Origin: Planctomycetaceae bacterium
Lineage (GTDB): Bacteria; Planctomycetota; Planctomycetia; Pirellulales; Pirellulaceae
Assembly (NCBI GenBank): GCA_002709045.1
Contig: PAPJ01000062.1
Location: 1-46,017, forward strand
Direction: 5' to 3'
Length of the DNA: 46,017 bases
How positions within the stretch are numbered: the first letter of the stretch is position 1; each line of letters opens with the position of its first letter. Shown one piece after another: positions 36,470 to 45,518 of this stretch. Below the pieces are notes generated by a model that made no database searches, was not told where the DNA came from, and worked only from the letters and a program-made list of their open reading frames with translations. Position numbers and translations under genes: made by a program.

Positions 36470-38077
36470 TTATCGTGATGAACCGTCTTCTCCCGCTGCA
36501 TCACGAGCCAGTTGCAGAAGATAACTGACCTGTCGTTTCATTTTTGGATTTTCCAGTAAATTTATAGTCTCTTTTGGATCTCTGGATAGATCATATAACG
36601 CGGTGGCGTGAAGCTGTCCTTCAAAGGCATAACGATGATCCAGAAACAGTTTCCACTGTCCTTGCAACGGACCTGAATTTGAACGAACCGCCACAACCGC
36701 TCGTTCATCTGCCAGTTTACTACTCGCTTGCTGATGATCGTTGGGAAAAATGGCACCCGGACGGGTAAAATCCTTCTCCCCGCGCATTGCCTTAAGTTGA
36801 CTCACACTATCTTCCGCTCCACAGCCGGTACCCGTAACCGGAGGCAGGTTTTCGCCAGCCACTTCGGCAAATGTGGCATACAAATCATTAAGAGCCAAAA
36901 GTGATGTCTGAGTCTTGCCCGGAGTCTTATCATTTCCATCACCAACATTACCTAAGGGCCAACTTGCAATAAAAGGGACGCGATGACCACCTTCAAAAGT
37001 AGATCCTTTGTTACTACGAACCGGTCCAGTAAATCGTTTATCATTCTTTTCAGCACCATTATCACTAGTAAAGATCACAATCGTATTTTCCAGCAGTGGT
37101 CGCCCCTTACGACGTGGATCCTCTGTTTCTTTTAAGTAGTTGAGTACGCGTTGCAGGTGAACATCATTCTGATACACAAAGTCCTGTCTCAGACTTTCCG
37201 TTGGAGTTCCGTCTTTATACTGACTTGCACCTTCAATCTTGATTCCGGCAATTTCTTTTGACGGTGTGTACGGCCCATGATTGGCCGGGGAGGCAAAGTA
37301 AAGGAAAAACGGTTGAGTTGAAGAAACCATCGAGTACAAAAATCTGAATGCCTCACGGTCTATCACATTGCCACCCTGCCAATAGTCATACGAGCCTTTT
37401 TTCAGCTGTTTATCATTGTCCGTTGCACCAATAACCGTCCGTCCATCAATCCAACCAGGTCCTGTTTTTTGGTCCGGAGTATTCATCCGCTTCAGCCCAC
37501 CGGGTCCCGAAGTCGGATGGCTGCGTGAAATTCCGTAAAAAAAATCAAAACCATGGTCAACCGGTGTATTGGCCATTGGCTGTCGCAGATCAGCATCCTC
37601 AAAACCTTCGGCAATCGTGCCATCTGTCTTACGATAGGTCAAACCTAAATGCCACTTACCAACCATTGCTGTCTTATAGCCGGCCTGTTGCAGCATTTCC
37701 GGCATGGTCAAACGATCCCGTTCAATCAGCGGATCACCATGATTACCAAATAACACCCAGTGCTTTACAGAGGTCCTCCAGCAATAACGACCTGTCATCA
37801 ACGCATAACGGGTTGTCGTACAGCGACTATGCGGCGAATGAGCATCGGTAAAACGAATTCCGCGTCTGGCCAATTCCTCTATCGCCGGAGTATAAAGTTG
37901 ATCGCCATCGCTGTTTTCAGCCCAGTCCTGATAGGCACTGCTGTCACCAGCTCCCATGTCATCAGCAAGGAAAATAACAATATTTGGTTTGCCCGCCGGT
38001 TGAGCTACGGCCTGTTGGGCTGAAGAAATTCCGTGAAACAACAACAAGCTAAAGAACAGGGTGAAAAACTTACGCAT
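36470..38077 (-). CDS. Sulfatase with atypical formylglycine motif (CTTTR)
   Basis: The 535-residue protein has a signal peptide (FFTLFFSLLLFHGISSA) and the usual framework: IVIFLADDMGAGDSSAYQ, VGKWHLGLTYR, FTSDNGAEKND and RSNKGSTFEGGHRVPFI. The formylglycine position is Cys86 in SRCTTTRYALMTGRYCW, which has Thr where the canonical C-x-P/A-x-R signal has Pro or Ala. All other active-site regions look complete, so it may still be matured. The start ATG overlaps the DUF1501 stop as TAATG, pointing to translational coupling. The next sulfatase follows 27 nt downstream. Confidence 0.92.
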   Translation of the reverse strand: MRKFFTLFFSLLLFHGISSAQQAVAQPAGKPNIVIFLADDMGAGDSSAYQDWAENSDGDQLYTPAIEELARRGIRFTDAHSPHSRCTTTRYALMTGRYCWRTSVKHWVLFGNHGDPLIERDRLTMPEMLQQAGYKTAMVGKWHLGLTYRKTDGTIAEGFEDADLRQPMANTPVDHGFDFFYGISRSHPTSGPGGLKRMNTPDQKTGPGWIDGRTVIGATDNDKQLKKGSYDYWQGGNVIDREAFRFLYSMVSSTQPFFLYFASPANHGPYTPSKEIAGIKIEGASQYKDGTPTESLRQDFVYQNDVHLQRVLNYLKETEDPRRKGRPLLENTIVIFTSDNGAEKNDKRFTGPVRSNKGSTFEGGHRVPFIASWPLGNVGDGNDKTPGKTQTSLLALNDLYATFAEVAGENLPPVTGTGCGAEDSVSQLKAMRGEKDFTRPGAIFPNDHQQASSKLADERAVVAVRSNSGPLQGQWKLFLDHRYAFEGQLHATALYDLSRDPKETINLLENPKMKRQVSYLLQLARDAAGEDGSSR

Positions 38078-39489
38078 TAACCAATCATCTCTTGAATAAC
38101 TTCGCCGCCAAATTGTGAAAGCTGTTTGTAACGTCCACCGTGAAAATAAGTTAGCTTATTGTCATCCAAACCCAGCAAATGCAGCAGCGTCACATGGACA
38201 TCTCGAATAGGGTGGACATTTTCAACGGCGGTAGCTCCAATTTCATCGGTACCTCCGACAATGGTACCCTTTTTTACACCACCACCGGCAAACAACATCG
38301 TCATGGCATCGACATTATGCCCACGTCCAAACGAATAGACTCCGCCACGACGGTTATTATCCGGCGTACGGCCAAATTCTCCTGTCCAGACCACTAGCGT
38401 GTTATCCAACATACCACGGGCTTTCAGGTCTTTAATCAGGGCAGCCATCGGTTGATCAACTGCTTTGATACGTGAAGTGTGGCCTCGCTCAAGATAATCA
38501 TGACTATCCCAGCCGCCGGCAAAGATCTGTACAAACCGTACGCCGCTTTCGACCAAACGCCGAGCCATTAAACATTGCCTGCCAAAAACAGCGGTTTCTG
38601 AATTATGCATCCCGTACATTTGCTGAGTCTTCAATGTCTCACCGGACAAATCCATTACTTGCGGAACGGACATCTGCATACGAAATGCCAATTCGTAGTT
38701 TTCAATTCTAGCTTCGAGATCTTTATGTTCGGGGTGAAGCCGGGCATGACGGCGGTTCATTTCAGCGAGTTCATCCAAAGCACGTCTCTGATGTTTACGA
38801 TCTTTGAAAGACTGAGGTTGTAAATCCAGAACCGGCGAACCCTGAGGTCGCAACCGCGTCCCCTGATAATGAGCCGGTAGAAATCCGTTGCTCCAGTTTC
38901 TCGCTCCGCCCTGCGGTGCGGCCAGTTCAGTCATCACCACGTATCCCGGAAGATTTTGATTAACAGAACCTAATCCATACGTTGCCCAGGAACCGATGGC
39001 CGGATCCGCACCTAATCGACTACCGGTATTCATATGAAAGAGTGCTTCCGGATGATTCAGAGATTCAGCCTGACAACCGCGGTAATTACACAGTTCATCA
39101 GCGACTTCCGGATCAGCCATGAACTGCCATTGATCACTCATCTCCATACCGGACTGTCCTGTTTTCCGGAATTTAAAGGGACTACCGACATAAAACCGGA
39201 AACCACCGGCTAAACCAGCAGTACTTTTGGATTCTGATTTATGAAGTTCATTAAGCTTCGGCTTGGGGTCGAAAGTATCGATCTGACTGGGGCCACCCTC
39301 CATAAACAACATAATACAAGCTTTGGCCTTTGGCTCATGCATTGGTTTTTGGGGGGTCAGCGGACCCAATGAATCTTGAGCCTGAAGCATATCAGTCAAT
39401 GCCACAGACCCCAAAGAGGCGCTCAAACCGAATAGAAAGTCACGTCGATTGGGATTTAGTTTTGTCGTATTCAACTTATTAATCCTCAA
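38077..39489 (-). CDS. DUF1501 family protein, Tat-exported (second copy)
   Basis: From a TTG at 39489 the protein has 470 residues. It opens with a Tat-type signal (PNRRDFLFGLSASLGSVAL) and shows DUF1501 landmarks CIMLFMEGGPSQIDTFDPKP, LAGGFRFYVGSPFKFRKTGQSGMEMS, MNTGSRLGADPAIGSWATYGLG, IFAGGWDSHDYLERGH and LVVWTGEFGRTPDNN. No ATG occurs before the signal. TTG 39489 has AGGA 5 nt upstream overlapping the preceding stop, and TTG 39474 is a second option. It is longer than the copy at 2541-3812. The gene lies between the cytochrome/DUF1549 gene (gap 6 nt) and the CTTTR sulfatase (TAATG overlap). Its activity is unknown. Confidence 0.93.
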   Translation of the reverse strand: MRINKLNTTKLNPNRRDFLFGLSASLGSVALTDMLQAQDSLGPLTPQKPMHEPKAKACIMLFMEGGPSQIDTFDPKPKLNELHKSESKSTAGLAGGFRFYVGSPFKFRKTGQSGMEMSDQWQFMADPEVADELCNYRGCQAESLNHPEALFHMNTGSRLGADPAIGSWATYGLGSVNQNLPGYVVMTELAAPQGGARNWSNGFLPAHYQGTRLRPQGSPVLDLQPQSFKDRKHQRRALDELAEMNRRHARLHPEHKDLEARIENYELAFRMQMSVPQVMDLSGETLKTQQMYGMHNSETAVFGRQCLMARRLVESGVRFVQIFAGGWDSHDYLERGHTSRIKAVDQPMAALIKDLKARGMLDNTLVVWTGEFGRTPDNNRRGGVYSFGRGHNVDAMTMLFAGGGVKKGTIVGGTDEIGATAVENVHPIRDVHVTLLHLLGLDDNKLTYFHGGRYKQLSQFGGEVIQEMIG

Positions 39490-39495
39490 TTCGTC

Positions 39496-42339
39496 CTAGT
39501 ACACGTACATGAATTCACTACTGTTAAACAGCAACAAACACAAATCAGCCAAAGCTCTGGTTTCTGCAGCTACCTCGCTGGCCTTCGCGTCTGCATTATA
39601 GTTCTCAAAGACGGGCAACTTTTCCAGGTAATTAAATGGCTCACCGGATAATTCTTCAACCAATGAACGTGTAATCTCAGTTGGATACTTCACCGAGCCC
39701 GGTGTTACCTGTCGATGGTATTCCTGCATTTCGTTTACATATTTCTTCAGACGATTCATTTCTGACTTCACAGGGTCACGGCCATAGGCAAGCCAAAATG
39801 CTCTCTTAATCTGCGGTTCTAGTGTCTCACGTTCATCGATAAGTCGTTGTGCAAAGGCAATTGAACGGTCAGTCATCATGTCACTATTTAGGAGCGTTAA
39901 GGCCTGAGGTGAAACGGTCAAAGAATCTCGTAGTTCACAGGAGTCATTAGGATTCGGCTGATTAAACAATTCCAAAAATGGATCGGCCTGCCCTCGCACC
40001 CGATAGGCATATATCGTACGCCGATTTCGCATTTCCGGTTCCGGAGATGGCTGATAGGCCGGTGCCAAAGAGAACTGAATCATTCGAGGCTGTAACGCCA
40101 CTTCCATATTAATCTCCGGGCGAATAGGTAAACCTCCCATTTCTGGATTTAATTCACCCGTAACGGCAAGCAGGCTATCACGTATTTCCTCAGCCGTTAA
40201 TCTTCGCGGTTGAAAAACACCCAACAGTTCATTGTTCGGGTCGGCCTGCTGCAACTTTTCCAGATCAGATCGTTGACCGGATTGCATATAAGTCGCTGAT
40301 GTCATAATTAATTTATGAACCCGCTTAATCCTCCAGCCATTTTCAACAAAATCTGCCGTCAGGTAATCCAATAATCTGGGGTGCGTTGGCTTGGCACCCT
40401 TGCCACCAAAGTTATTCGGATTTCTGGCAATGGCCTGACCAAAGTGATATTGCCAAATTCGATTCACGATCGAACGCGTCGTAAGAGCATTTTGATCGTC
40501 GGTAATCCACTTTGCCAGAGCTAATCTGCGGCCGTTAATCGAATTAGGCAACAAGTACGGGTTGGAAAGATCGGATCGGACAGGTAAACCCAAACCGCTC
40601 AAGACACCGGGTTCAACCGAGTCACCCTGCGCTTCCAATGCACCACCGGTGAGAATGAAGCTTGCAGGCTGCCATTGCGAATCCTGTTTTTCAATAATTC
40701 TCAGCTTCCGCGACCCTGGATACCGGAATGGGTCATCCATCCCGTTGTATACACCCTGAATCATGGGCTGAAATCTTTCCTGACGGCGGGGCCAAATCCA
40801 GACATCCTGTTTATAAACTTTATATCGCCCTTTATCGGTAGCATTTAACCCCACATGGCGCGGAGGTTTTTTATCATCCGGTAACTTTTGCCGCGCACCT
40901 TCGTCTTTGTATTCCAGCTCTCTTTCAGCAAACCAGGCCTGCGCCGCAGTTTCCTGCTTGTGGTAAACAATATTTCGCTGGGTTTCAGCGTTCTTCAGCA
41001 TGACAGCAACATGAGCCTGTTCGGATTCAAAATTGATTTGATTTTCCTGCGGTAGAAAAGCTACCGGACGCTCTGCCATTTGGGTCGTTGCAAAAGCCGC
41101 ATAGAAGCGATAATAGTCACGCGTCGGAATGGGATCAAATTTATGGTCATGACATTTCACACAACGCATCGTCGTTGATAAAAATGTCTGTCCAACCGAA
41201 TTGACAACGTCATCCAAATAGATCTGTCGGGCTTGAGGAGCCAGCACCATTGCATTATCAAACGGCCCCATTCGCAGGAAACTTGTCGCCACCAGCCACT
41301 CAGCTTCCTGTTGATTGTAAGAGCCTGAACGTCGGGCAGTCGTAACGCTGTTGGCTTGCGGCACTCGTTCTCTGACAGAATTATCCGCCAGTTCATCACC
41401 GGCCAATTGCTCAAGCACAAACCGGTTGTAAGGCTTGTCTTCGTTAAAAGCACGAATCACGTAGTCACGATACCTCCAGGCATTACTTCTTTCATAGTCA
41501 TTGGAGTAACCGCCGGAGTCCGCATATCTGGCCACATCTAACCAGTGCTGTCCCCAACGTTCACCGTAATGTGGCGAAGCGAGCAATTTATCGATTAATG
41601 AGTTCCAGGCCTGCTGCCGATTTTCTCGCCACGCATTCACGAACTGACTTGTCTCGAAAGGAGTCGGCGGTAAACCGGTGAGATCATAATACGCACGACG
41701 CAGAAGAACTTTGGGATCTCCAATCGGCGCTAATTCAAAATCATGGTCATGCAGCTTCGCCTGCACAAAATAATCGACTGGATGACTACGGTCAGGTACT
41801 TCATACTTTACTACCGGCTGAAATGCCCAAATATCTTCCGCTTGATATCTGCGGTAGGTCCACTCATCATCGAGACCACCGCTGGTATCGACTAAAACAC
41901 CTTCTTTCGTAACACGTTCACCCCAGGCTTTCTTACGATAAGCAGCGATTATCTCAGCATCCGGCCAAGGTGCTCCCGCCTGAATCCACTTTTCCACCCA
42001 GTTTATCTGCTGTTCGGAAAGTCTGTCGTTCTCCTTGGGAGGCATTTCATAGCCTTCCCACTTCAATGCACTTACAAGCAAACTTTCCATTGGTTTGCCA
42101 GGAATGACAGATACCTCACCGGATTCGCCTCCTTTAAGCAGCCCCATACGCGTTGTTAAATCATAACCACCCTTGAGATCTTCGCCGGAACCATGACACT
42201 GAAAGCACTTCTGCTTTAAAAGGGGTAATACTTTGATAGCAAAGAGCTCTTCCCCGGGATTCGGTTCGGCAAATACAGGTGTCATACCTAAGAAACATAG
42301 GGGCACGACGACGAAAATGACCTTGTTGCAATGCAGCAT
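39496..42339 (-). CDS. Planctomycete cytochrome C (PSCyt1) / DUF1549 / DUF1553 protein
   Basis: The 947-residue secreted protein has a signal peptide (VIFVVVPLCFLGMTPVFA). An N-terminal cytochrome-like domain carries Cys45, Cys48 and His49 (KCFQCHG) and a downstream Met candidate (GYEMPPKEN). The DUF1549 region (VDYFVQAKLHDHDFELAPIGDPKVLLRRAYYDLTGLPPTP) contains a second CxxCH at about 393-397 (RCVKCHDHKFDPIPTRDYYRFYA). The DUF1553 region (RLALAKWITDDQNALTTRSIVNRIWQYHFGQAI, LLDYLTADFVENGWRIKRVHKLIM, RLTAEEIRDSLLAVTGEL) fills the C-terminal half. Two CxxCH sites fit haem c binding in the periplasm or on the surface. It heads the minus-strand operon with DUF1501 and two sulfatases. Confidence 0.94.
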   Translation of the reverse strand: MLHCNKVIFVVVPLCFLGMTPVFAEPNPGEELFAIKVLPLLKQKCFQCHGSGEDLKGGYDLTTRMGLLKGGESGEVSVIPGKPMESLLVSALKWEGYEMPPKENDRLSEQQINWVEKWIQAGAPWPDAEIIAAYRKKAWGERVTKEGVLVDTSGGLDDEWTYRRYQAEDIWAFQPVVKYEVPDRSHPVDYFVQAKLHDHDFELAPIGDPKVLLRRAYYDLTGLPPTPFETSQFVNAWRENRQQAWNSLIDKLLASPHYGERWGQHWLDVARYADSGGYSNDYERSNAWRYRDYVIRAFNEDKPYNRFVLEQLAGDELADNSVRERVPQANSVTTARRSGSYNQQEAEWLVATSFLRMGPFDNAMVLAPQARQIYLDDVVNSVGQTFLSTTMRCVKCHDHKFDPIPTRDYYRFYAAFATTQMAERPVAFLPQENQINFESEQAHVAVMLKNAETQRNIVYHKQETAAQAWFAERELEYKDEGARQKLPDDKKPPRHVGLNATDKGRYKVYKQDVWIWPRRQERFQPMIQGVYNGMDDPFRYPGSRKLRIIEKQDSQWQPASFILTGGALEAQGDSVEPGVLSGLGLPVRSDLSNPYLLPNSINGRRLALAKWITDDQNALTTRSIVNRIWQYHFGQAIARNPNNFGGKGAKPTHPRLLDYLTADFVENGWRIKRVHKLIMTSATYMQSGQRSDLEKLQQADPNNELLGVFQPRRLTAEEIRDSLLAVTGELNPEMGGLPIRPEINMEVALQPRMIQFSLAPAYQPSPEPEMRNRRTIYAYRVRGQADPFLELFNQPNPNDSCELRDSLTVSPQALTLLNSDMMTDRSIAFAQRLIDERETLEPQIKRAFWLAYGRDPVKSEMNRLKKYVNEMQEYHRQVTPGSVKYPTEITRSLVEELSGEPFNYLEKLPVFENYNADAKASEVAAETRALADLCLLLFNSSEFMYVY

Positions 42340-42556
42340 TTAAGTGACTAGGCGTGAAACGAAAAGTAGACTGTATGTATTAAATTGCATCCTCAATCAT
42401 AATACACCGAAATATCAAAATTTCTAAGTCCAGCTTTTGGCAAGTTCAGTCCTACCGATTGAATCAAAAATGTGAAAAACTAAAATAAACCAACGCTTTA
42501 AACCGTCTGTTTACAGAATTCATTCATTAGTAAACCACGCTTAGGCGACTAATCGC

Positions 42557-44728
42557 ATGTCTAAAGTCTCATTTACCATATCCGTTCTGGCTGTAATACT
42601 CACCAGCCGTTTCACATTTGCCAAGCCTACCGACATCCTTACCATGTCCTTTCGGCAAGCTGAACAAATCAAGGTGGAAAATAAAGTAGTTGAACTGGGG
42701 AGTCACGTTACGACCCGGCTGTTCGACCTTAACGAAGATGGTGTCCTTGATTTACTAACCGGTGATGGCAGGGGTAATCTTCTCGCCTATGGCGGCACTA
42801 ATTCGGATACAGGTGTTAAATTCCGTGCGCCTATTAATTTACGAGCCGGTAGCAAATCACGATGGGGAAATTCGTACACTGGAGTCGTCTTAGCCGAAAT
42901 CGCCGGCAATAAAGCCGCTGACCTTGTGGTTGCTCATTCATCCAATAAGATCTCCATTCACACCTGTACTGGTAATGATCGTCTACCGATCTTTAGCGAA
43001 CAATCCATCGATATCAAAGTCCAGGACAATTGCCAGGGAAGATTCGACGTGGCGGACTGGAATGGCGATGGGCTTGCGGATCTAATAACCGGCAGTTTTG
43101 GTGGACCTGTAATTTGGTATCCAAATATCGGAACAAAACAGAAACCTGTTTTTAGTACGGGAAGATCATTTCATGAAATTAGCCGGGCCTACAACTCGCA
43201 ACCCAGAATCATCGACTTCAATCAGGACGGCAAGCTTGACTTAGTTCTCGGCGTAAATTGGGGAACCATCGAGGTTTATCTAAATACAGGGACCACCAGT
43301 AAACCGCAGCTTGCCAGACCAACCACACTACGTTGGGCTGATCGGGGTGGAGCACTGAACCTGCGATCATTCAATGGCGATGACACGACACCTGACTTTG
43401 CCGATCTCAACGACGATGGCGTTGTAGATCTGGTCAGCGGCGGTAAAAACGGTAAAGTGTTTATCATGACAGGCGTTGGAATTACCGACCACTTGTCTGA
43501 ATTAAAGAACCTGTTGCAGGAGTATCCAGAGCAACTGGGGGTAAAAATAGCGAATGATCAGGATCTTCGCGGCCAGTGCTTTGGCCTGCTTAGCAGCATG
43601 CAGGCAGCGCTTAACAGCAGGCTTGTCCCGGATGGCTATCGGGCTCAAACGGTCAAAGATTTACGCTTACTAGTTGCTCAATATCCACATTACTTCAAAC
43701 GCCAGACATGGGATCTGAAAAAGACACCTCACCTGCCCGCTTTGGCGGCACAAATGTGGATCGTACTTTTTGAAGCTTATCCCGATTCGCTAGAAAACCG
43801 GCGAAAGCTTGCTGAACTCGCAGGGTTCGATGATGGCTATAAAACGCTACTCGAAAATCTGGGCGTCCTTTTCATTGACAATAATACGGCAACAACAGAA
43901 CAGACCGTGAAGATGGCAACATTGCTCGCTGAAATGCCTCGGGCAGTTTGGGATGTCGAGACTATCACGGTTCGAGGCTGGCTGGGGGATGGTTTTAAGC
44001 AGCAGGGGATCAGTTCCAGGACTGGTGTTAATATTTTTTCACTGCCCTTAGGACGTCCTGAAAACAGTTTTCCGGCAGATGCTCCGAGAAAAGGAGTAAC
44101 CGATGTATTTATGATCTGTCTGGCCCATGAAATCGCTCACAATATGCTCGACACTGTCGGTCGTCAACTGCGTCCTGAACTGTTTGAGCTTAAGTATGAG
44201 CAACTGGAATTTGCAGCCGGTGAACTTGTTGAGTTTCATCCTCAAAAATCGCGTGGCGTAAATTGGGAAGTAACAAAGTCCAACCTTCGCCGGGAAGGCA
44301 TCTGGGATGGTCAGGATGCATCCTGGCAGCAAACCTGGAAAGACTATCTTGAAAGTGAACCGTTTTCGCGCGCGCATGTACGCGGCAGTCTGCATTTCTT
44401 TATCCAATCACCCCAGGAAGCATTTGCAACATTGGCAAATCAGTATTTCACCGATAGCCAACTTATGCTGGAACTCGGGATCGGGCGTTGGCAGGACGGT
44501 CATAAATCCAGCATCAATCAGTTTCTACTGATAGCAGACTATCTAAGCCAAAAAAAGAATTCAGTCAGATTTTATCAGATGGGTGTCGGAGGCAATCTGA
44601 AAGTCGAGGAGGTAATACTCAAGCGTAATAAACAAGGACAAATCAGCGCACTGGAAGCGGACGGCTGGACAGTTCAACTGGAATATGACGGGAACCTTGT
44701 AAGCAGGATTAAAGTCAGGGGTATCTAA
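42557..44728 (+). CDS. FG-GAP repeat protein with HExxH metallopeptidase domain
   Basis: The 723-residue protein has a signal peptide (FTISVLAVILTSRFTFA). Four FG-GAP/VCBS-like repeats in the first 310 residues carry DxNxDGxxD calcium loops: DLNEDGVLD, DWNGDGLAD, DFNQDGKLD and DLNDDGVVD. A helical middle follows. A zinc-peptidase motif HEIAH lies at 524-528, and Glu621 in SPQEAFATLANQYF is a good third-ligand candidate of the gluzincin kind seen in anthrax lethal-factor-like domains. A short beta-rich tail ends the protein. The propeller may bind a ligand or surface while the peptidase acts on protein. The gene is divergent from the cytochrome/DUF1549 gene and nearly abuts the convergent SDR gene. 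Confidence 0.85.
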   Translation: MSKVSFTISVLAVILTSRFTFAKPTDILTMSFRQAEQIKVENKVVELGSHVTTRLFDLNEDGVLDLLTGDGRGNLLAYGGTNSDTGVKFRAPINLRAGSKSRWGNSYTGVVLAEIAGNKAADLVVAHSSNKISIHTCTGNDRLPIFSEQSIDIKVQDNCQGRFDVADWNGDGLADLITGSFGGPVIWYPNIGTKQKPVFSTGRSFHEISRAYNSQPRIIDFNQDGKLDLVLGVNWGTIEVYLNTGTTSKPQLARPTTLRWADRGGALNLRSFNGDDTTPDFADLNDDGVVDLVSGGKNGKVFIMTGVGITDHLSELKNLLQEYPEQLGVKIANDQDLRGQCFGLLSSMQAALNSRLVPDGYRAQTVKDLRLLVAQYPHYFKRQTWDLKKTPHLPALAAQMWIVLFEAYPDSLENRRKLAELAGFDDGYKTLLENLGVLFIDNNTATTEQTVKMATLLAEMPRAVWDVETITVRGWLGDGFKQQGISSRTGVNIFSLPLGRPENSFPADAPRKGVTDVFMICLAHEIAHNMLDTVGRQLRPELFELKYEQLEFAAGELVEFHPQKSRGVNWEVTKSNLRREGIWDGQDASWQQTWKDYLESEPFSRAHVRGSLHFFIQSPQEAFATLANQYFTDSQLMLELGIGRWQDGHKSSINQFLLIADYLSQKKNSVRFYQMGVGGNLKVEEVILKRNKQGQISALEADGWTVQLEYDGNLVSRIKVRGI

Positions 44729-44732
44729 CAGA

Positions 44733-45509
44733 TTATTCAGGTGTTACATAGGCCGATGTTATTCCGCCGTCCACTACGAAGTCCGCGCCGTTGACGTAAC
44801 TAGATTCTTCACTTGCCAGAAACAGAGCTGCCTTAGCCATTTCTTCGGCCAACCCAAAACGACCCATCGGAATATGCACTAATCGCCTTTGTTTCTTTTC
44901 TTCGGTGTCCAGAAAATCCATCAACAGCTTTGTATGCAACGGGCCCGGACACAATGAATTACAGCGAATATTTTCCCGAGCATGAATAATCGCGAGTTCA
45001 CGTGTCATCGCCAGCACACCACCTTTGCTTGCCGTATAGGCTAATTGAGGAGTAGCGGCTCCCATGATCGCTACAAAAGAGGCTGTATTGATAACCGTTC
45101 CGCCACCACTACGCAGAATTGCTGGTATCCCGAATTTACAACCAAGATAAACTCCTTTCAGGTTGATATCCATCGTCAGGTCCCAAACCTCTTCGCTGGT
45201 CTGCATCGCATTGCCATCGTCAGGATGCATAATCCCGGCATTATTTAACAGGATATGCAGACCACCAAAGGACTGTTCAGCCACTTCGACCATTTGCTGA
45301 CAAGCGTCGGCTTTTGATACATCAGTATTCACATACACTACGTGTTCAGTAATCTGTTTGACAAGCTCAACGGTTTCCTGACCAGCCTCGTCATTCACAT
45401 CGGCCGCCACGATTTTCGCGCCCTCTTCTGCAAACAACAATGCTGTTGCTCGTCCAATACCACCGGAAGCTCCGGTAATCAAAGCTACTCTATCTTGCAA
45501 TCGTCCCAT
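44733..45509 (-). CDS. SDR family NAD(P)-dependent oxidoreductase
   Basis: The 258-residue enzyme is a classical short-chain dehydrogenase: TGASGGIGRA at residues 12-21, a basic-poor ADVND turn suggesting NAD+ preference, NNAG, Ser144 in NTASF, Tyr158 and Lys162 in YTASK, and the C-terminal GRFGLAEEMAKAALFLASEESSYVNGADFVVDGG. That ending is shared by 3-oxoacyl-ACP reductase-like and sugar dehydrogenase-like members; the substrate is open. The start has a strong AGGAGAAC site. It follows the amidotransferase-like gene by 9 nt, so they form an operon, and its stop is 4 nt from the convergent peptidase gene. Confidence 0.94.
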   Translation of the reverse strand: MGRLQDRVALITGASGGIGRATALLFAEEGAKIVAADVNDEAGQETVELVKQITEHVVYVNTDVSKADACQQMVEVAEQSFGGLHILLNNAGIMHPDDGNAMQTSEEVWDLTMDINLKGVYLGCKFGIPAILRSGGGTVINTASFVAIMGAATPQLAYTASKGGVLAMTRELAIIHARENIRCNSLCPGPLHTKLLMDFLDTEEKKQRRLVHIPMGRFGLAEEMAKAALFLASEESSYVNGADFVVDGGITSAYVTPE

Positions 45510-45518
45510 CTTGTTCTC

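Noticed and set aside
595..45509. Defence system or mobile element
   Set aside because: No transposase, integrase, nuclease, toxin-antitoxin or phage protein motif was seen in any supported gene.
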